From the NCBI GenBank assembly GCA_900546065.1, contig URBK01000018.1, forward strand, positions 1-61,234: a stretch of 61,234 nucleotides of DNA, given 5' to 3'. Shown piece after piece: positions 7,922 to 18,059 of the stretch. A program made the translations under genes and the position numbers. The stretch comes from an uncultured Alistipes sp. GTDB lineage: Bacteria; Bacteroidota; Bacteroidia; Bacteroidales; Rikenellaceae. Under the pieces are notes generated by a model. It was not told the origin of the DNA. It saw only the letters and a list, made by a program, of their open reading frames with translations, and did not search any database. The stretch's first letter is position 1. Every line of letters starts with the position of its first letter.

Positions 7922-10284
7922 CACTCACGCGTATATATACGTTTCACACGCATCGCCACCGAGGTCATGATCTCGTATGAGATCGTTCCCAGCACACGGG
8001 CCATATCCTCAAGCGTATTGCCTGCCGCCGCCGAGAAGACAACCGCCTCGTCGCCCTCGCGTACGCCCTCGATATCCGTCACGTCGATCATACAGCTGTC
8101 CATGCATATACGGCCCACAATCGGGGCACGCCGTCCTGCCACCAGCATCGACCACCGTCCGCCGCTCAGATGGCGGTCCAGACCGTCGGCATAACCTATG
8201 GGTACGGTAGCTATGAGGCTGTCGCGCTCCAGACGCTGTGAACGCCCGTAACCTATGGCCTCGCCCGCACTGCGGCGGCGTATCTGCACGATGCGCGTCT
8301 TCAACGTCGCCACGGGTTCCAATTCGTCATTATGACAGTATCCGTAACCATAGAGTCCCAGCCCCAGACGGCACATGTCGAAATGCGCCTCCGGAAAACG
8401 CTCTATGGCGGCCGAGTTAGCCGTATGGCGTATGGGCTTGTATGGCAGCGCATCCGACAGGCGGCGGCTCATGCGGTCAAACAGCGCAATCTGCCCGCGC
8501 GTAAAGTCATCCTGTGCGGGATCATCCGCGCACGAGAGGTGCGAGAAGATCGTTGCGGCACGCACCTGCGGCGACGAAATCAGGATCTCGGCCACACGGT
8601 CGATCTCATCCTCCAGAAAACCCCACCGGTGCATGCCAGTATCGAGTTTGATGTGGATCGGATAGTTGCGCACGCCGTAACGGTCGGCACAGCGAATGAA
8701 GTCGTCGAGCGAATGGAAACTGTATATTTCCGGCTCGAGCGAGTAGGCTATCATCTTGTCGAACGACGCGGCATCGGCATTGAGCACCACTACGGGCATA
8801 GTGACACCTCGCTCACGCAGCGTTATTCCCTCGTCGGCGAAGGCTACGGCGAGGTAATCCACCCCCAGATGCCGCATCAGATGCGCCACCTCGGCGTCAC
8901 CCGTACCGTAACTGTGGGCCTTGACCATCGCCACCAGACGGTGATTCATAGGCAGAAACCGACGGAAGTAGTTGACGTTATGCGTCATGGCATTGAGGTT
9001 CACCTCCAGCACCGTCGTATGGCACCGACGCTCCAACGCACGGCACACCTTGTCGAAATGCGAACGGCGGTCGCCCTTCAGCAGGATTGCCCGGCCCGCA
9101 ACATCGTCATGTGTCAGCGCACTCAGCATCTGCTCGGCCGTATCGTAGAAACGCTTATCGCCGTCGAAGGCGTCTGCATGGGCTCCGATACGCTCTCCGA
9201 CGCCGATGACACGATCCACACCCGCGTTGCGTATCAAGCGGGCCACACGTCCGTACAGCTCCGCCTCATCCATGCCGCTGTGAGCGATATCGTATATCAC
9301 GGCTGTCGACGCCCCCGCAGCCGCCGCATCGCGCAGCGTATCCAATGCCAGAGCCAGCGAATTGATATCCGAATTGTATGTATCGACTATAACCGTCGAA
9401 CCGCCTATGCCCTCCTTGACCTCCATACGCATGGCGGCGTCGCCGAGCGACAGACGGGGCACACCGTATCCCAACTCACGGCAGAGGCTCTTTACCTCCT
9501 GCGCATCCACACGCAGCGCCTCGTTGCATGCCGGCAGCTCGGATACATCCTCCGATGCGGCATCCACGACGCGGCACGCCGCAGGCAGCGACCCCAGAGC
9601 CGCAGCCACATCGCCATACATACTGTGGTATATAAATGTGCGGGCATTGCGGGCCAGCACCATCTTCTCCTCCACCTTCTCGCGCAGAGACGAGAAATTC
9701 GCCTGATGGGCCTCCCCTATCGATGTGAAGAGAACCACATCGGGACGTATCATGCGCTCCAGACGCTCCATCTCGCCGCGCTCCGAGATGCCGGCCTCGA
9801 TCAGCGCGACATCCTCGTCGCCCTCGATCATCAGAAGCGAGAGCGCAACACCCAGCTGCGAGTTATAGCTCATGGGCGATGCCAGAAAACGCACCGCCGA
9901 CGGCAGCGAGCATGCCGCCCACTCCTTCACCACGGTCTTGCCGCTTGATCCCGTAATGCCGACCATCACGCCGCGGAACGACGCACGATGTGCCGCCGCC
10001 AGACGCTGTAACGCCTCAACCGAGTTATCCACAACGATATACCCGGCCCCTTCATGCGGCATGCGCGCCTCAAGGCGCTCCACCATGAAGGCCCTCACAC
10101 CGCGGTCGTACATCTGGGCCACATATTCGTGCGAGTCGCGGTTTGCGCCACGCATGGCCGCAAACATCACATCCGCACCATAGGCACAACTGCGCGAGTC
10201 GACCGTGACGCCGCGCACCTCGATCTCTTCGCCGTGCAGCTCCCCGCCGCACATGCGAGCTATATCCGACAACCGGTATCTCAT
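7921..10284 (-). CDS. Bifunctional MurF ligase / alanine racemase
   Basis: 787 aa from the ATG at 10284 (a TTG at 10293 would add NN). The N-terminal half is UDP-MurNAc-tripeptide:D-Ala-D-Ala ligase with ATP loop GITGSSGKTVVKEW near residue 110. The C-terminal half is a PLP-dependent alanine racemase: the lysine that binds PLP is in MVKAHSYGTGD, and AIGYGRSQRL precedes the catalytic-Tyr region. Racemase supplies D-Ala and MurF adds D-Ala-D-Ala to the peptidoglycan precursor, so the fusion joins sequential needs of one pathway. This fusion is typical of Bacteroidetes. Located between mutS2 and the RsmI-like gene. Confidence 0.95.
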   Translation of the reverse strand: MRYRLSDIARMCGGELHGEEIEVRGVTVDSRSCAYGADVMFAAMRGANRDSHEYVAQMYDRGVRAFMVERLEARMPHEGAGYIVVDNSVEALQRLAAAHRASFRGVMVGITGSSGKTVVKEWAACSLPSAVRFLASPMSYNSQLGVALSLLMIEGDEDVALIEAGISERGEMERLERMIRPDVVLFTSIGEAHQANFSSLREKVEEKMVLARNARTFIYHSMYGDVAAALGSLPAACRVVDAASEDVSELPACNEALRVDAQEVKSLCRELGYGVPRLSLGDAAMRMEVKEGIGGSTVIVDTYNSDINSLALALDTLRDAAAAGASTAVIYDIAHSGMDEAELYGRVARLIRNAGVDRVIGVGERIGAHADAFDGDKRFYDTAEQMLSALTHDDVAGRAILLKGDRRSHFDKVCRALERRCHTTVLEVNLNAMTHNVNYFRRFLPMNHRLVAMVKAHSYGTGDAEVAHLMRHLGVDYLAVAFADEGITLRERGVTMPVVVLNADAASFDKMIAYSLEPEIYSFHSLDDFIRCADRYGVRNYPIHIKLDTGMHRWGFLEDEIDRVAEILISSPQVRAATIFSHLSCADDPAQDDFTRGQIALFDRMSRRLSDALPYKPIRHTANSAAIERFPEAHFDMCRLGLGLYGYGYCHNDELEPVATLKTRIVQIRRRSAGEAIGYGRSQRLERDSLIATVPIGYADGLDRHLSGGRWSMLVAGRRAPIVGRICMDSCMIDVTDIEGVREGDEAVVFSAAAGNTLEDMARVLGTISYEIMTSVAMRVKRIYTRE

Positions 10285-10289
10285 ATTGT

Positions 10290-12791
10290 TCAATCGTTCT
10301 TGAAAGTGACAACCGTAATACCCGCGCCCCCGCGGTCGGCATGTTCGTCACGCACCGACTCCACCTCGGGCACCGTGTGCAGGTAACGCCGTATCTCCTC
10401 CTTCAGTGCGCCCGTACCCTTGCCGTGCAGGATCGTAACACCGCTTACGCCTACCATCAGCGCATCGTCCACAAGGTCCTGCACCACGGCCAGAGCTTCC
10501 GCGGCACGCATGCCGCGCACGTCGACGCTGTCGTGGAAGTTCAGTTTGCGCGAGGCTATGTCGACCGACACCACCGTACGCGGCGCCACGGGACGAACCG
10601 CCTTCTTGTATTCGGCATTCGAAACGGCCGTAAGACGCGACACCTCCACCGTGGTAAGTATCTGACCGAATGCGACCTGAGCCTTGCGTCCCTTGATGCT
10701 CTGCACCACGCCCGGCATCTCCTGACCCTCGATACGCACCTTCGACCCGACCTCGATGGGCAGAACCTCCGGTTCGGGCTTCTTCGCAGGCGCCGCCGAA
10801 GCCTCCCCCGCACGCCGCCGCCGGTTCTCCTCACGCCGCGCCATGCGCCGCGTCAGACGCTCCATCTCACGCTCCACCTCGGCGCTGTTCTGCATCGGGG
10901 CATCAGCCTGCTCCACCTCCCCGCGGAAAGTCTCCAGTTCGCGCCGCGCCTGCCGCGTAGCCTCCTTCTCGGCCTGCGCCTCGCGGATGGTGCGGATAGT
11001 GTTCTCGATGGTGCGGTTGGCATCGGCTATAAGCCGCTGGGCCTCCGCCTTCGCCTGCTGCAATATAACCTGACGTTCGCCGCGTATGCGCGACAGCTGA
11101 GCCGCATAGTTGCTCTCCAGCTCCTCGACCTTACGGTCGGTCTGGCGTATGCGGTCGCGTTTCTGAGACCAATAGCGACGGTCGCGCGCAATCTCGCGCA
11201 ACTGCTTCTCAAGGTTTATATAGTCGCTTCCGGCCTTCTCGCTCGCCGAGCGGATTATATCCTCCGGAAGCCCGATCTTGCGCGCAATCTCTATGGCAAA
11301 CGAACTTCCGGGCTTGCCCTGCTCGAGTTTGAACAACGGACGTATGTTCTGCACGTCGAACATCATCGCCCCGTTGGCAACACCCTCGCGGCCCGTGGCG
11401 TAATACTTTATGTTCGTATAGTGTGTGGTTATGACCCCGTAGCACCCGCGTTCTAGCAGCCGTTCGAGTATGGCCTCGGCGATGGCGCCGCCGATGACGG
11501 GCTCCGTACCCGATCCGAACTCATCAATCAGCACCAGCGTACGCGGCGAGGCCCCCTGCAACATCTGTTTCATGTTGAGCAGATGCGACGAGTAGGTCGA
11601 CAGGTCGTTGTCCATCGACTGCTCGTCTCCGATGTCGATGTAGATGCTATCAAAGACGGGCAGCTCGCTGTTCTCAAGAGCCGTCACAGGGAATCCGCAC
11701 TGGAACATATACTGCACAATGCCCGTAGTCTTCAGACACACCGACTTGCCGCCGGCATTGGGGCCCGAGATGACCAATATGTGTCCCTCGCGGTTAAGCT
11801 CCATATCCAGCGGCACAAGCTCCTTCTGCTCGCGGCGCAGCGTCTGCGCCAGCAGCGGGTGAAACGCCTGCCGAAGGACCATGCGGTCGTCCGTCGAGAC
11901 GATCGGCATACCGGCGCCGTTGTCGATCGCCCACCGTGCCTTCGCACGCACGGCATCCATGTCGGCAAGATACTCTCCGGCAGAGGCTATCGGCTCGGCA
12001 TCCACACGTATCGAGTCGGTGAACTCCTGCAACAGACGCACGATCTCACGCCGCTCGGCATACTCCAGCTCCTTGAGTTCGTTCGTCAGCTCCACAACCT
12101 CCACAGGCTCGATGTAGACCGTACGGCCCGAGGCCGACTCGTCATGTATGAATCCGCCCAACTTGCGTTTGTTTGCCGCCGAGACGGGAATCACCGTACG
12201 TCCGTCACGCACCGAGAGCATCGCGTCAGCATCCACGATACCCGCACGCTTGGCATTGGCCAGCACCTGTTGCAGGCGTTTTGCCACCTGTCCCTCGTGG
12301 TCGCGGATGGCTCGACGTACGGACAACAGTTCGGGCGAGGCGCCGTCGCGTACGCGGCCCTCGTCGTCGATTATCTGGTTTATGCGGCGTATGATGTCGG
12401 GAAAGACGCACACATCGGCACTGCGCGCACGCAGACACGGATATTGCGCCTCGGGGCGGTTCAGTATGAAACCGACCATATCGCCCACGGCCGTAAGCGC
12501 CCGTCGCAGGACAACAACCTCCGCGACGTCGAGGAAGCTGCCCTCGACACCGATCTTGGAGACTATATGCTCGACATCGGGATACTCCTCGCGCGGAGCG
12601 TCGGGATCGAGCATCAACAGCACGCGCATCTCGTTTGCCGTACGCTGGCGGCGTTCGATCTCCTCGCGCGAGGAACTGAACGCCTCCTCCATAATGCGGC
12701 GCCGCGCCGCCTCCATACTGCACAGCGCGGCAACCTGCGCACGAAGACGGTCAAAACCGATCTTCTGCTCAAAATTTGCGGGATATATCAT
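10290..12791 (-). CDS. mutS2: MutS2 family protein with Smr domain
   Basis: 833 aa, full length. There is no mismatch-binding domain I. The core and clamp lead to an ABC ATPase with Walker A GPNAGGKSVCLKT and Walker B/D-loop VLIDEFGSGTEP. A long charged coiled coil (about residues 510-650) follows, and the C-terminus is an Smr nuclease domain (DVRGMRAAEA, HGKGTGALKEEIRRYL). MutS2 proteins suppress recombination or rescue collided ribosomes, depending on species. Starts at ATG, 10 bp downstream of the MCE gene; its stop lies 5 bp before the murF-alr ATG. Confidence 0.95.
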   Translation of the reverse strand: MIYPANFEQKIGFDRLRAQVAALCSMEAARRRIMEEAFSSSREEIERRQRTANEMRVLLMLDPDAPREEYPDVEHIVSKIGVEGSFLDVAEVVVLRRALTAVGDMVGFILNRPEAQYPCLRARSADVCVFPDIIRRINQIIDDEGRVRDGASPELLSVRRAIRDHEGQVAKRLQQVLANAKRAGIVDADAMLSVRDGRTVIPVSAANKRKLGGFIHDESASGRTVYIEPVEVVELTNELKELEYAERREIVRLLQEFTDSIRVDAEPIASAGEYLADMDAVRAKARWAIDNGAGMPIVSTDDRMVLRQAFHPLLAQTLRREQKELVPLDMELNREGHILVISGPNAGGKSVCLKTTGIVQYMFQCGFPVTALENSELPVFDSIYIDIGDEQSMDNDLSTYSSHLLNMKQMLQGASPRTLVLIDEFGSGTEPVIGGAIAEAILERLLERGCYGVITTHYTNIKYYATGREGVANGAMMFDVQNIRPLFKLEQGKPGSSFAIEIARKIGLPEDIIRSASEKAGSDYINLEKQLREIARDRRYWSQKRDRIRQTDRKVEELESNYAAQLSRIRGERQVILQQAKAEAQRLIADANRTIENTIRTIREAQAEKEATRQARRELETFRGEVEQADAPMQNSAEVEREMERLTRRMARREENRRRRAGEASAAPAKKPEPEVLPIEVGSKVRIEGQEMPGVVQSIKGRKAQVAFGQILTTVEVSRLTAVSNAEYKKAVRPVAPRTVVSVDIASRKLNFHDSVDVRGMRAAEALAVVQDLVDDALMVGVSGVTILHGKGTGALKEEIRRYLHTVPEVESVRDEHADRGGAGITVVTFKND

Positions 12792-12801
12792 CGTATGTAA
12801 A

Positions 12802-13827
12802 CTACTGCTTCACGGCCGCCGAATCCTCCGACGCCGTAGTCACGCCGCCGCGGGCAGCCTTCGCCGCACGCTTGGCCTCCTTCTTGGCCGCACGCTCGGC
12901 CGCACGCTCGGGATTCGACCCGAAGACCGAGAAGTGGACATACCGCTTCGGATTGGCCTTCAGGTCGGCCAGCAGTGTCGACAGATTGTCGCTCGCAGCC
13001 GACAGATTATCATACAGCTCAGCGTCGTTGAGCAGTTTGCCAACCGTACCCGCCTCATTGTCGGCGGCAGCCAGCACGGCATTCAGATGCCCGACCGTCT
13101 GCTCCACCTCCCCGACAAGGTCCGCTTCGACAAGCTGCGTCGAGAAGGTGTTCAGGTTGTTCATTATGGTATCGATATGCTCGGCATTGTCACCCAGACT
13201 CTGCGCAAAGAGGTTGAGCGACGCGATCGCCTCCTTCAGATGCACCTTCTGCTCGCGCAGAATCTCGTCCGTGCTGGACGTGATGCCGTCAACATTGGAT
13301 ACGATACTGCTCAGACTACGCGTATTGTCGTCCAGCAGGCGGTTTATGCCGTCGAGCGTGGTGGTAAGGCTGCCCACAACCTCGGTGATCTTCTCCTTGA
13401 AGAATTCGAGCTCCGAGCCCGCCATGTCGATAATATCCACACCCACCTCCGAAGAGAGCGTACCGCCGTCCTCGACATACTCGGGCGATGAACCCATGAC
13501 GATATCCACGGCCTTGCCGCCCATGACACCGTTGCTGAAGATCTTGGCCTTCGAGTCGACGGGAATACGGTAGCGGCGGTCAACCGACAACTCCAGCTCG
13601 ACACCCTTCGAGGGATCCTCGTCGAGCGTGATCTTGGTCACGGATCCGACCTTCACGCCGTACATCATCACGTGCGAGGCGGTCTGTATGCCTCCCACCT
13701 GATCGTAATAGGCGTAGTATTTGTAATTGTTGCTGAACAGCTCGCTACCCTTCAGGAAGCGTGCGCCGAACCATGCGGCCAGAAGAACCGCAACGGCAAA
13801 AACTCCTACTTTTACTTCTCTTTTCAT
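12802..13827 (-). CDS. MCE/MlaD family lipid-transport protein
   Basis: 341 aa. One N-terminal transmembrane helix (VKVGVFAVAVLLAAWFGARF) is followed by an MCE domain (YAYYDQVGGIQTASHVMMYG, VGSVTKITLD) and a long helical region of about 200 residues, then a basic Ala/Lys-rich tail. MlaD-type proteins form periplasmic rings that carry phospholipids between membranes; the ATPase and permease partners are not in the window. It lies 27 bp after the amidase gene on the same strand, so both may be envelope functions of one transcript. Confidence 0.92.
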   Translation of the reverse strand: MKREVKVGVFAVAVLLAAWFGARFLKGSELFSNNYKYYAYYDQVGGIQTASHVMMYGVKVGSVTKITLDEDPSKGVELELSVDRRYRIPVDSKAKIFSNGVMGGKAVDIVMGSSPEYVEDGGTLSSEVGVDIIDMAGSELEFFKEKITEVVGSLTTTLDGINRLLDDNTRSLSSIVSNVDGITSSTDEILREQKVHLKEAIASLNLFAQSLGDNAEHIDTIMNNLNTFSTQLVEADLVGEVEQTVGHLNAVLAAADNEAGTVGKLLNDAELYDNLSAASDNLSTLLADLKANPKRYVHFSVFGSNPERAAERAAKKEAKRAAKAARGGVTTASEDSAAVKQ

Positions 13828-13854
13828 TTTTTAGAAAACATTGTTCCGACGGCG

Positions 13855-15132
13855 TTATTTCGCTATGCGTCCGTTCTCGTAACGAACCACGAAGGCATCG
13901 CGGAACGTACGCCGCACGGCCGCAAGGTTACGCTGGGCCTCCGCCCGCGTCGAAAATTCGCCGTAGCAATATTTATATTTGAGAGCGCCCGCGCCCTCGT
14001 AACATTCCACCTTGCCGCGATACGCCCCGAACTGCCTGTCGTCGGACGATATGCGTTTGTCCGAGGCCATGATCTGGATGGCATACCCGCTGCGCGAACT
14101 GTTCTTTTCCGCCGCGGCCGCAGATTTCGTTCCACTCTTCGCCGCCGGCTTTTCCGTACTGTTTACGGCCTGCGTCGCAGTCTCTGCCTTGCGTTCACTC
14201 TCACCGCTCTTCACGCTCTGTTCCTTTTCTGCTTCTGCCGCCGAAGTCCTGTCCGTCGCCTTTGTCGCGGCATTCAACGACTCGGCCGCACTCTGACCGC
14301 GCATGACGGCCTCGCCGCCTGCCTGCGCCGCCGTCGCCGCATCCGTCAGTTTGTCGATGTAGCCCACATACTCCTTGACCGCATCGCACAGAATGCGCGC
14401 ATAGTGGTTCTGCCCCTTCTCCGAGTTCATAAAGGCCAGCTCCTTGGGGTTGGTCATGAACCCGAGCTCCGTCAGCACACTCGGCATATCCGTGGCATAG
14501 AGCACCTTCAGCAGCTGGCGGTTCACGCGGCGCGCATTGCGGCCCCCCTTGGCATAGTGCGACTGCATGATTCGCGCCATCATCTCGCTGTACTCGCCGT
14601 ACGTGAACTGAAGATTCTGTATATAGGCCCGAACCATAGCAGCCGTATTCTCGTCCGACATATCTATCAGCTCGTCCTTGTTGTTATTGTAGAGGGCATC
14701 CTCGTTGTAACGCGTCTCCTTCTCGCTCTCGCCCATGATTATGGTCTCGGCACCCGCCACCGACGGCTTGCCCGGAACCGCATTGGCATGGATCGAGATG
14801 AAGAAGTCTCCGCCCGCCTTGTTGGCTATGTTGGCACGCGCCGTCAGATCCTCGTTCAGCGTCTTGCCCAACGCCGTATCGGTCTTGCGCGTATATACCA
14901 CCTTTATCTGCGGCAGCTCCTTCTCGATCAGCGCCCCCAGCTTGAGCGCCACGGCCAGATTTATATCCTTCTCCTTCACGCCGCCGTATGTGGCGCCCGG
15001 GAAGGCTTTGCCTCCGTGGCCGGCGTCGATGACAATAACCCGCACGCCCACTTCGTTATTATTGGCAAGGCAACGTCCACCGCCGATGATGACGGCTGCC
15101 GCAAGGAGCAAACAACAAACCAAACGTTTCAT
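13855..15132 (-). CDS. N-acetylmuramoyl-L-alanine amidase with SPOR domain
   Basis: 425 aa. A signal peptide (MKRLVCCLLLAAAVIIGG, cut near residue 23) leads to an Amidase_3 domain with zinc ligands in VIDAGHGG, GGVKEKDIN and ISIHAN and the catalytic Glu in LTELGFM. An Ala/Lys-rich linker follows, then a C-terminal SPOR domain (about residues 345-420, GYAIQIMASDKR onward), which binds denuded glycan at division sites. The likely job is septal peptidoglycan splitting during cell separation. It is divergent from lptD. Confidence 0.95.
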   Translation of the reverse strand: MKRLVCCLLLAAAVIIGGGRCLANNNEVGVRVIVIDAGHGGKAFPGATYGGVKEKDINLAVALKLGALIEKELPQIKVVYTRKTDTALGKTLNEDLTARANIANKAGGDFFISIHANAVPGKPSVAGAETIIMGESEKETRYNEDALYNNNKDELIDMSDENTAAMVRAYIQNLQFTYGEYSEMMARIMQSHYAKGGRNARRVNRQLLKVLYATDMPSVLTELGFMTNPKELAFMNSEKGQNHYARILCDAVKEYVGYIDKLTDAATAAQAGGEAVMRGQSAAESLNAATKATDRTSAAEAEKEQSVKSGESERKAETATQAVNSTEKPAAKSGTKSAAAAEKNSSRSGYAIQIMASDKRISSDDRQFGAYRGKVECYEGAGALKYKYCYGEFSTRAEAQRNLAAVRRTFRDAFVVRYENGRIAK

Positions 15133-15174
15133 ACAAAAACTGACGTAAGGAGCGGAACATCCGCAAAAAAACGC

Positions 15175-15182
15175 TATATTTG
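15175..15182 (+). promoter_or_regulatory. Candidate lptD promoter (-7 box)
   Basis: TATATTTG matches the Bacteroidetes TAnnTTTG -7 consensus, in the gap between divergent amidase and lptD. No TTTG is visible at the -33 position. Transcription would begin near 15190, about 85 bp before the chosen lptD start. Confidence 0.5.
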
Positions 15183-15273
15183 TCGGTTAAAACTCCGTGC
15201 GAAGAGACCCGGAAAGTCCCCTCGTATCGGTTTTGCCGACTTGTCGGCAAAGGTACGAAATTATATTGAGATT

Positions 15274-18051
15274 TTGGGCAAGACAAAGCTAAAATATATA
15301 CTTCCGGCGTTGGCCGTGTTGATGTTATCGCAGTTCGTATTCGGATTTGCGCCGACCCTCCGCCTCCTACCCGAAACCCACGACACCGTATCCATACGGC
15401 AGGATACCACCCCGCAACAGCGCACACGGCGCTCCGAGCGCCGCCGCAGCGAGCGCCTCGCACGCCCCGCAGCCGACACCGCCGCCGCTGTCGCTGTCGC
15501 AGCTGATACCGTCGCCACGGATGTCGATACGCTAACGCTTCAGGTGGCGGACACCGTGCGCCGCGCAAAAAAGGCCGGACTCGACAAGCCCATCAGCGGC
15601 AAGGCTTCCGACTCGCTATACTACGACCTGCGCAACAAGATGGTCTACATATACGAGCAGGGCGACGTCAGCTACGGAGACATGAACCTGAAGGCCGACT
15701 TCATGAACATCAACCTCGACAACAAGAACATATACGCCTACGGCAAGGCCGACACGGTAGACGGCGCCCCCGTCATGACGCGCCCCGTATTCACGCAGGG
15801 CACAACCACGCTCAACATGGACACCATAACCTACAACATCGAGTCGCAGCGTGCAAAGATCAAGTCGATAGCCACGCAGCAGGGTGACGGCTGGCTCGTG
15901 GGTACGAGCGTGAAGAAGATGGAGGACAACACCATCAACATCGAGGGCGGCATGTACACCACGTGCGACCAGACCGACCACCCGCACTTCTATCTGGCCA
16001 TGACCAAGGCGAAGGTTATCCCCGGCAAAAAGGCTATCACGGGCCCCGCATATCTGGTCATGGAGGATGTGCCGATATACTTTCTGGGCGTGCCCGAGGG
16101 ATTCTTCCCGCTCAATACGGGCCCCAAGTCGGGTATCCTGATGCCCACATACGGCGAAGAGGCCACGCGAGGGTTCTACATACGCGGTCTGGGCTACTAT
16201 TTCACCCTGAGCGAGCACATGGATCTGGCCCTCACGGGAGGTATCTACACCCTCGGTTCGTGGGAGGCAAACGTCCGCTCGCGATATATCAAACGATACA
16301 AATATTCGGGTAACCTCAACTTCGACTTTTCGAGCGTCAAGTCGGGCGACAAGGGCGACGCCGACTACATCAAGCAGAATACATTCAAACTGCAATGGAC
16401 ACACTCGCAGGATGCCAAGGCCAATCCGGGCTCGACCTTCTCGGCCTCGGTGAACCTCGCCTCGAGCGGGTACAGCAAGTATTCGGCAAATACGCTCAAC
16501 GACATGCTCTCGACGCAGACCAACTCCTCGATCTCCTACTCGAAGAACTGGGCCGGCACACCCTTCTCGCTGTCGATGAACATGGCCGTGTCGCAGAACT
16601 CGCAGACGAAGGCCATCTCCGTAACGCTGCCGACCGTCTCGTTCAACGTATCGCGTTTCTACCCCTTCAAGCGTGCCGTCAAGATCGGAAAGGACCGCTG
16701 GTACGAGAAGATCTCGATGAGCTACTCGGGAAAACTAACGAACTCCGTATCGGCAACCGAGAGCGACATATTCTCGCGCCAGACTCTGGACAACATGCGC
16801 AACGGCGTGCAGCACACCATACCCGTGCAGGCGTCGTTCAACGTCTTCAACTACATAAACATCACCCCCTCGTTCAACTACAACGAACGCTGGTATTTCA
16901 AAAAGGTCGACCGACAGTGGAATCCCACGACCAACATGGCCGAGGAGCTTGACCCCGAATACGGATTCTACCGCCTGTACGACTACACCACGGCCCTTTC
17001 GTTCTCGACGACGCTCTACGGCATGTGGCAGGTGAGGGAGAAATACAAGAATTTCAAGCTGCAGGCCATACGCCACACCTTCTCACCGTCGATCAGTTTT
17101 TCCTACGCGCCCGACTTCAGCAACCAGAAATACGGCTACTTCAAGACCGTGCAGTCCGACTCCACGGGCCGCACAACGGTCTACTCGCCCTTCGCCGACA
17201 ACGCCTACGGCACACCGTCACAGGGCCGAAGCATGGCCATGAGCTTCTCGCTCTCGCAGAGTCTCGAGGCCAAGGTACTCAGCAAACGCGACTCGACCGG
17301 CATAAAGAAGATAAGCCTTATCGACGACTTCTCGATAAACGGCTCGTATAACTTTCTGGCCGACTCGATGAAGCTCTCGAACATATCGCTGTCGCTGCGC
17401 TCGACCTTCTCGGGAAAGATCGGAATCAACCTGCGCGCCACGCTCGACCCATACGAGGTCTCGCCCGAAGGTATCCGTTACAACAAGCTCACATGGCGCC
17501 GCGGAAACCTCGGCCGCATAATCAACACGGGATGGAGTTTCGGTTACTCGTTCAAATCGCGCGACAATACCAAACAACCCGCCATAAACGACATCAACAG
17601 CGTCCCGCCCGAATACATGAATCCCTTCTATGACCCGTACGGCACGATGGACCCCGTCCTGCGACGGCAATACATGGCCAACGCCTACTATGACTTCTCG
17701 CTGCCGTGGAACATAGGATTCAACTATGCGGTGAACTACTCGGTCAGCTACGTCAACAACGGTACCACGGGCATACGCCGCAACATCACCCAGACGATAG
17801 GCTTCAACGGCAGCATAACCTTCTCGCCGAAGATGGCCGCAACATTCTCGGGCGGATACGACATCGCCACGAACAAACTGACCACTTCGTCGATAAGCAT
17901 CACGCGCGATCTGCACTGCTGGCAGATGTCCTTCTCGTGGATACCCTTCGGCTACTACAAGAGCTGGAGTTTCCACATAGGCGTCAAGGCCGCCTCGCTG
18001 CAGGATCTTAAGTACGACAAGAGCCAGTCGATGTACGACAACCTCTATTGA
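15274..18051 (+). CDS. lptD: LPS assembly outer-membrane protein LptD
   Basis: About 925 aa. No ATG gives a good N-terminus: TTG at 15274 yields a convincing signal peptide (GKTKLKYILPALAVLMLSQF, then VFGFA); TTG at 15241 is an alternative, and ATG at 15322 would cut the signal. The open frame extends far upstream but is antisense to the amidase there. After a low-complexity segment comes an OstA/LptD-type beta-jellyroll (DSLYYDLRNKMVYIYEQGDV), then a long barrel with many alternating aromatic strands (GPKSGILMPTYGEEATRGFY). LptD inserts lipopolysaccharide into the outer leaflet. It begins a rightward gene run. Confidence 0.88.
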   Translation: MGKTKLKYILPALAVLMLSQFVFGFAPTLRLLPETHDTVSIRQDTTPQQRTRRSERRRSERLARPAADTAAAVAVAADTVATDVDTLTLQVADTVRRAKKAGLDKPISGKASDSLYYDLRNKMVYIYEQGDVSYGDMNLKADFMNINLDNKNIYAYGKADTVDGAPVMTRPVFTQGTTTLNMDTITYNIESQRAKIKSIATQQGDGWLVGTSVKKMEDNTINIEGGMYTTCDQTDHPHFYLAMTKAKVIPGKKAITGPAYLVMEDVPIYFLGVPEGFFPLNTGPKSGILMPTYGEEATRGFYIRGLGYYFTLSEHMDLALTGGIYTLGSWEANVRSRYIKRYKYSGNLNFDFSSVKSGDKGDADYIKQNTFKLQWTHSQDAKANPGSTFSASVNLASSGYSKYSANTLNDMLSTQTNSSISYSKNWAGTPFSLSMNMAVSQNSQTKAISVTLPTVSFNVSRFYPFKRAVKIGKDRWYEKISMSYSGKLTNSVSATESDIFSRQTLDNMRNGVQHTIPVQASFNVFNYINITPSFNYNERWYFKKVDRQWNPTTNMAEELDPEYGFYRLYDYTTALSFSTTLYGMWQVREKYKNFKLQAIRHTFSPSISFSYAPDFSNQKYGYFKTVQSDSTGRTTVYSPFADNAYGTPSQGRSMAMSFSLSQSLEAKVLSKRDSTGIKKISLIDDFSINGSYNFLADSMKLSNISLSLRSTFSGKIGINLRATLDPYEVSPEGIRYNKLTWRRGNLGRIINTGWSFGYSFKSRDNTKQPAINDINSVPPEYMNPFYDPYGTMDPVLRRQYMANAYYDFSLPWNIGFNYAVNYSVSYVNNGTTGIRRNITQTIGFNGSITFSPKMAATFSGGYDIATNKLTTSSISITRDLHCWQMSFSWIPFGYYKSWSFHIGVKAASLQDLKYDKSQSMYDNLY

Positions 18052-18059
18052 CACCCGAT

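Noticed and set aside
8332..9948. Long rightward open frame of 538 codons opposite murF-alr (and similar ones opposite mutS2, dnaJ and mutL)
   Set aside because: They are antisense shadows of strongly conserved genes in GC-rich DNA, with Arg/His-rich compositions and no domains.
13672..15273. 5' extension of the lptD reading frame by about 530 codons
   Set aside because: It runs antisense through the amidase and MCE genes; real LptD features start at the signal peptide near 15274.
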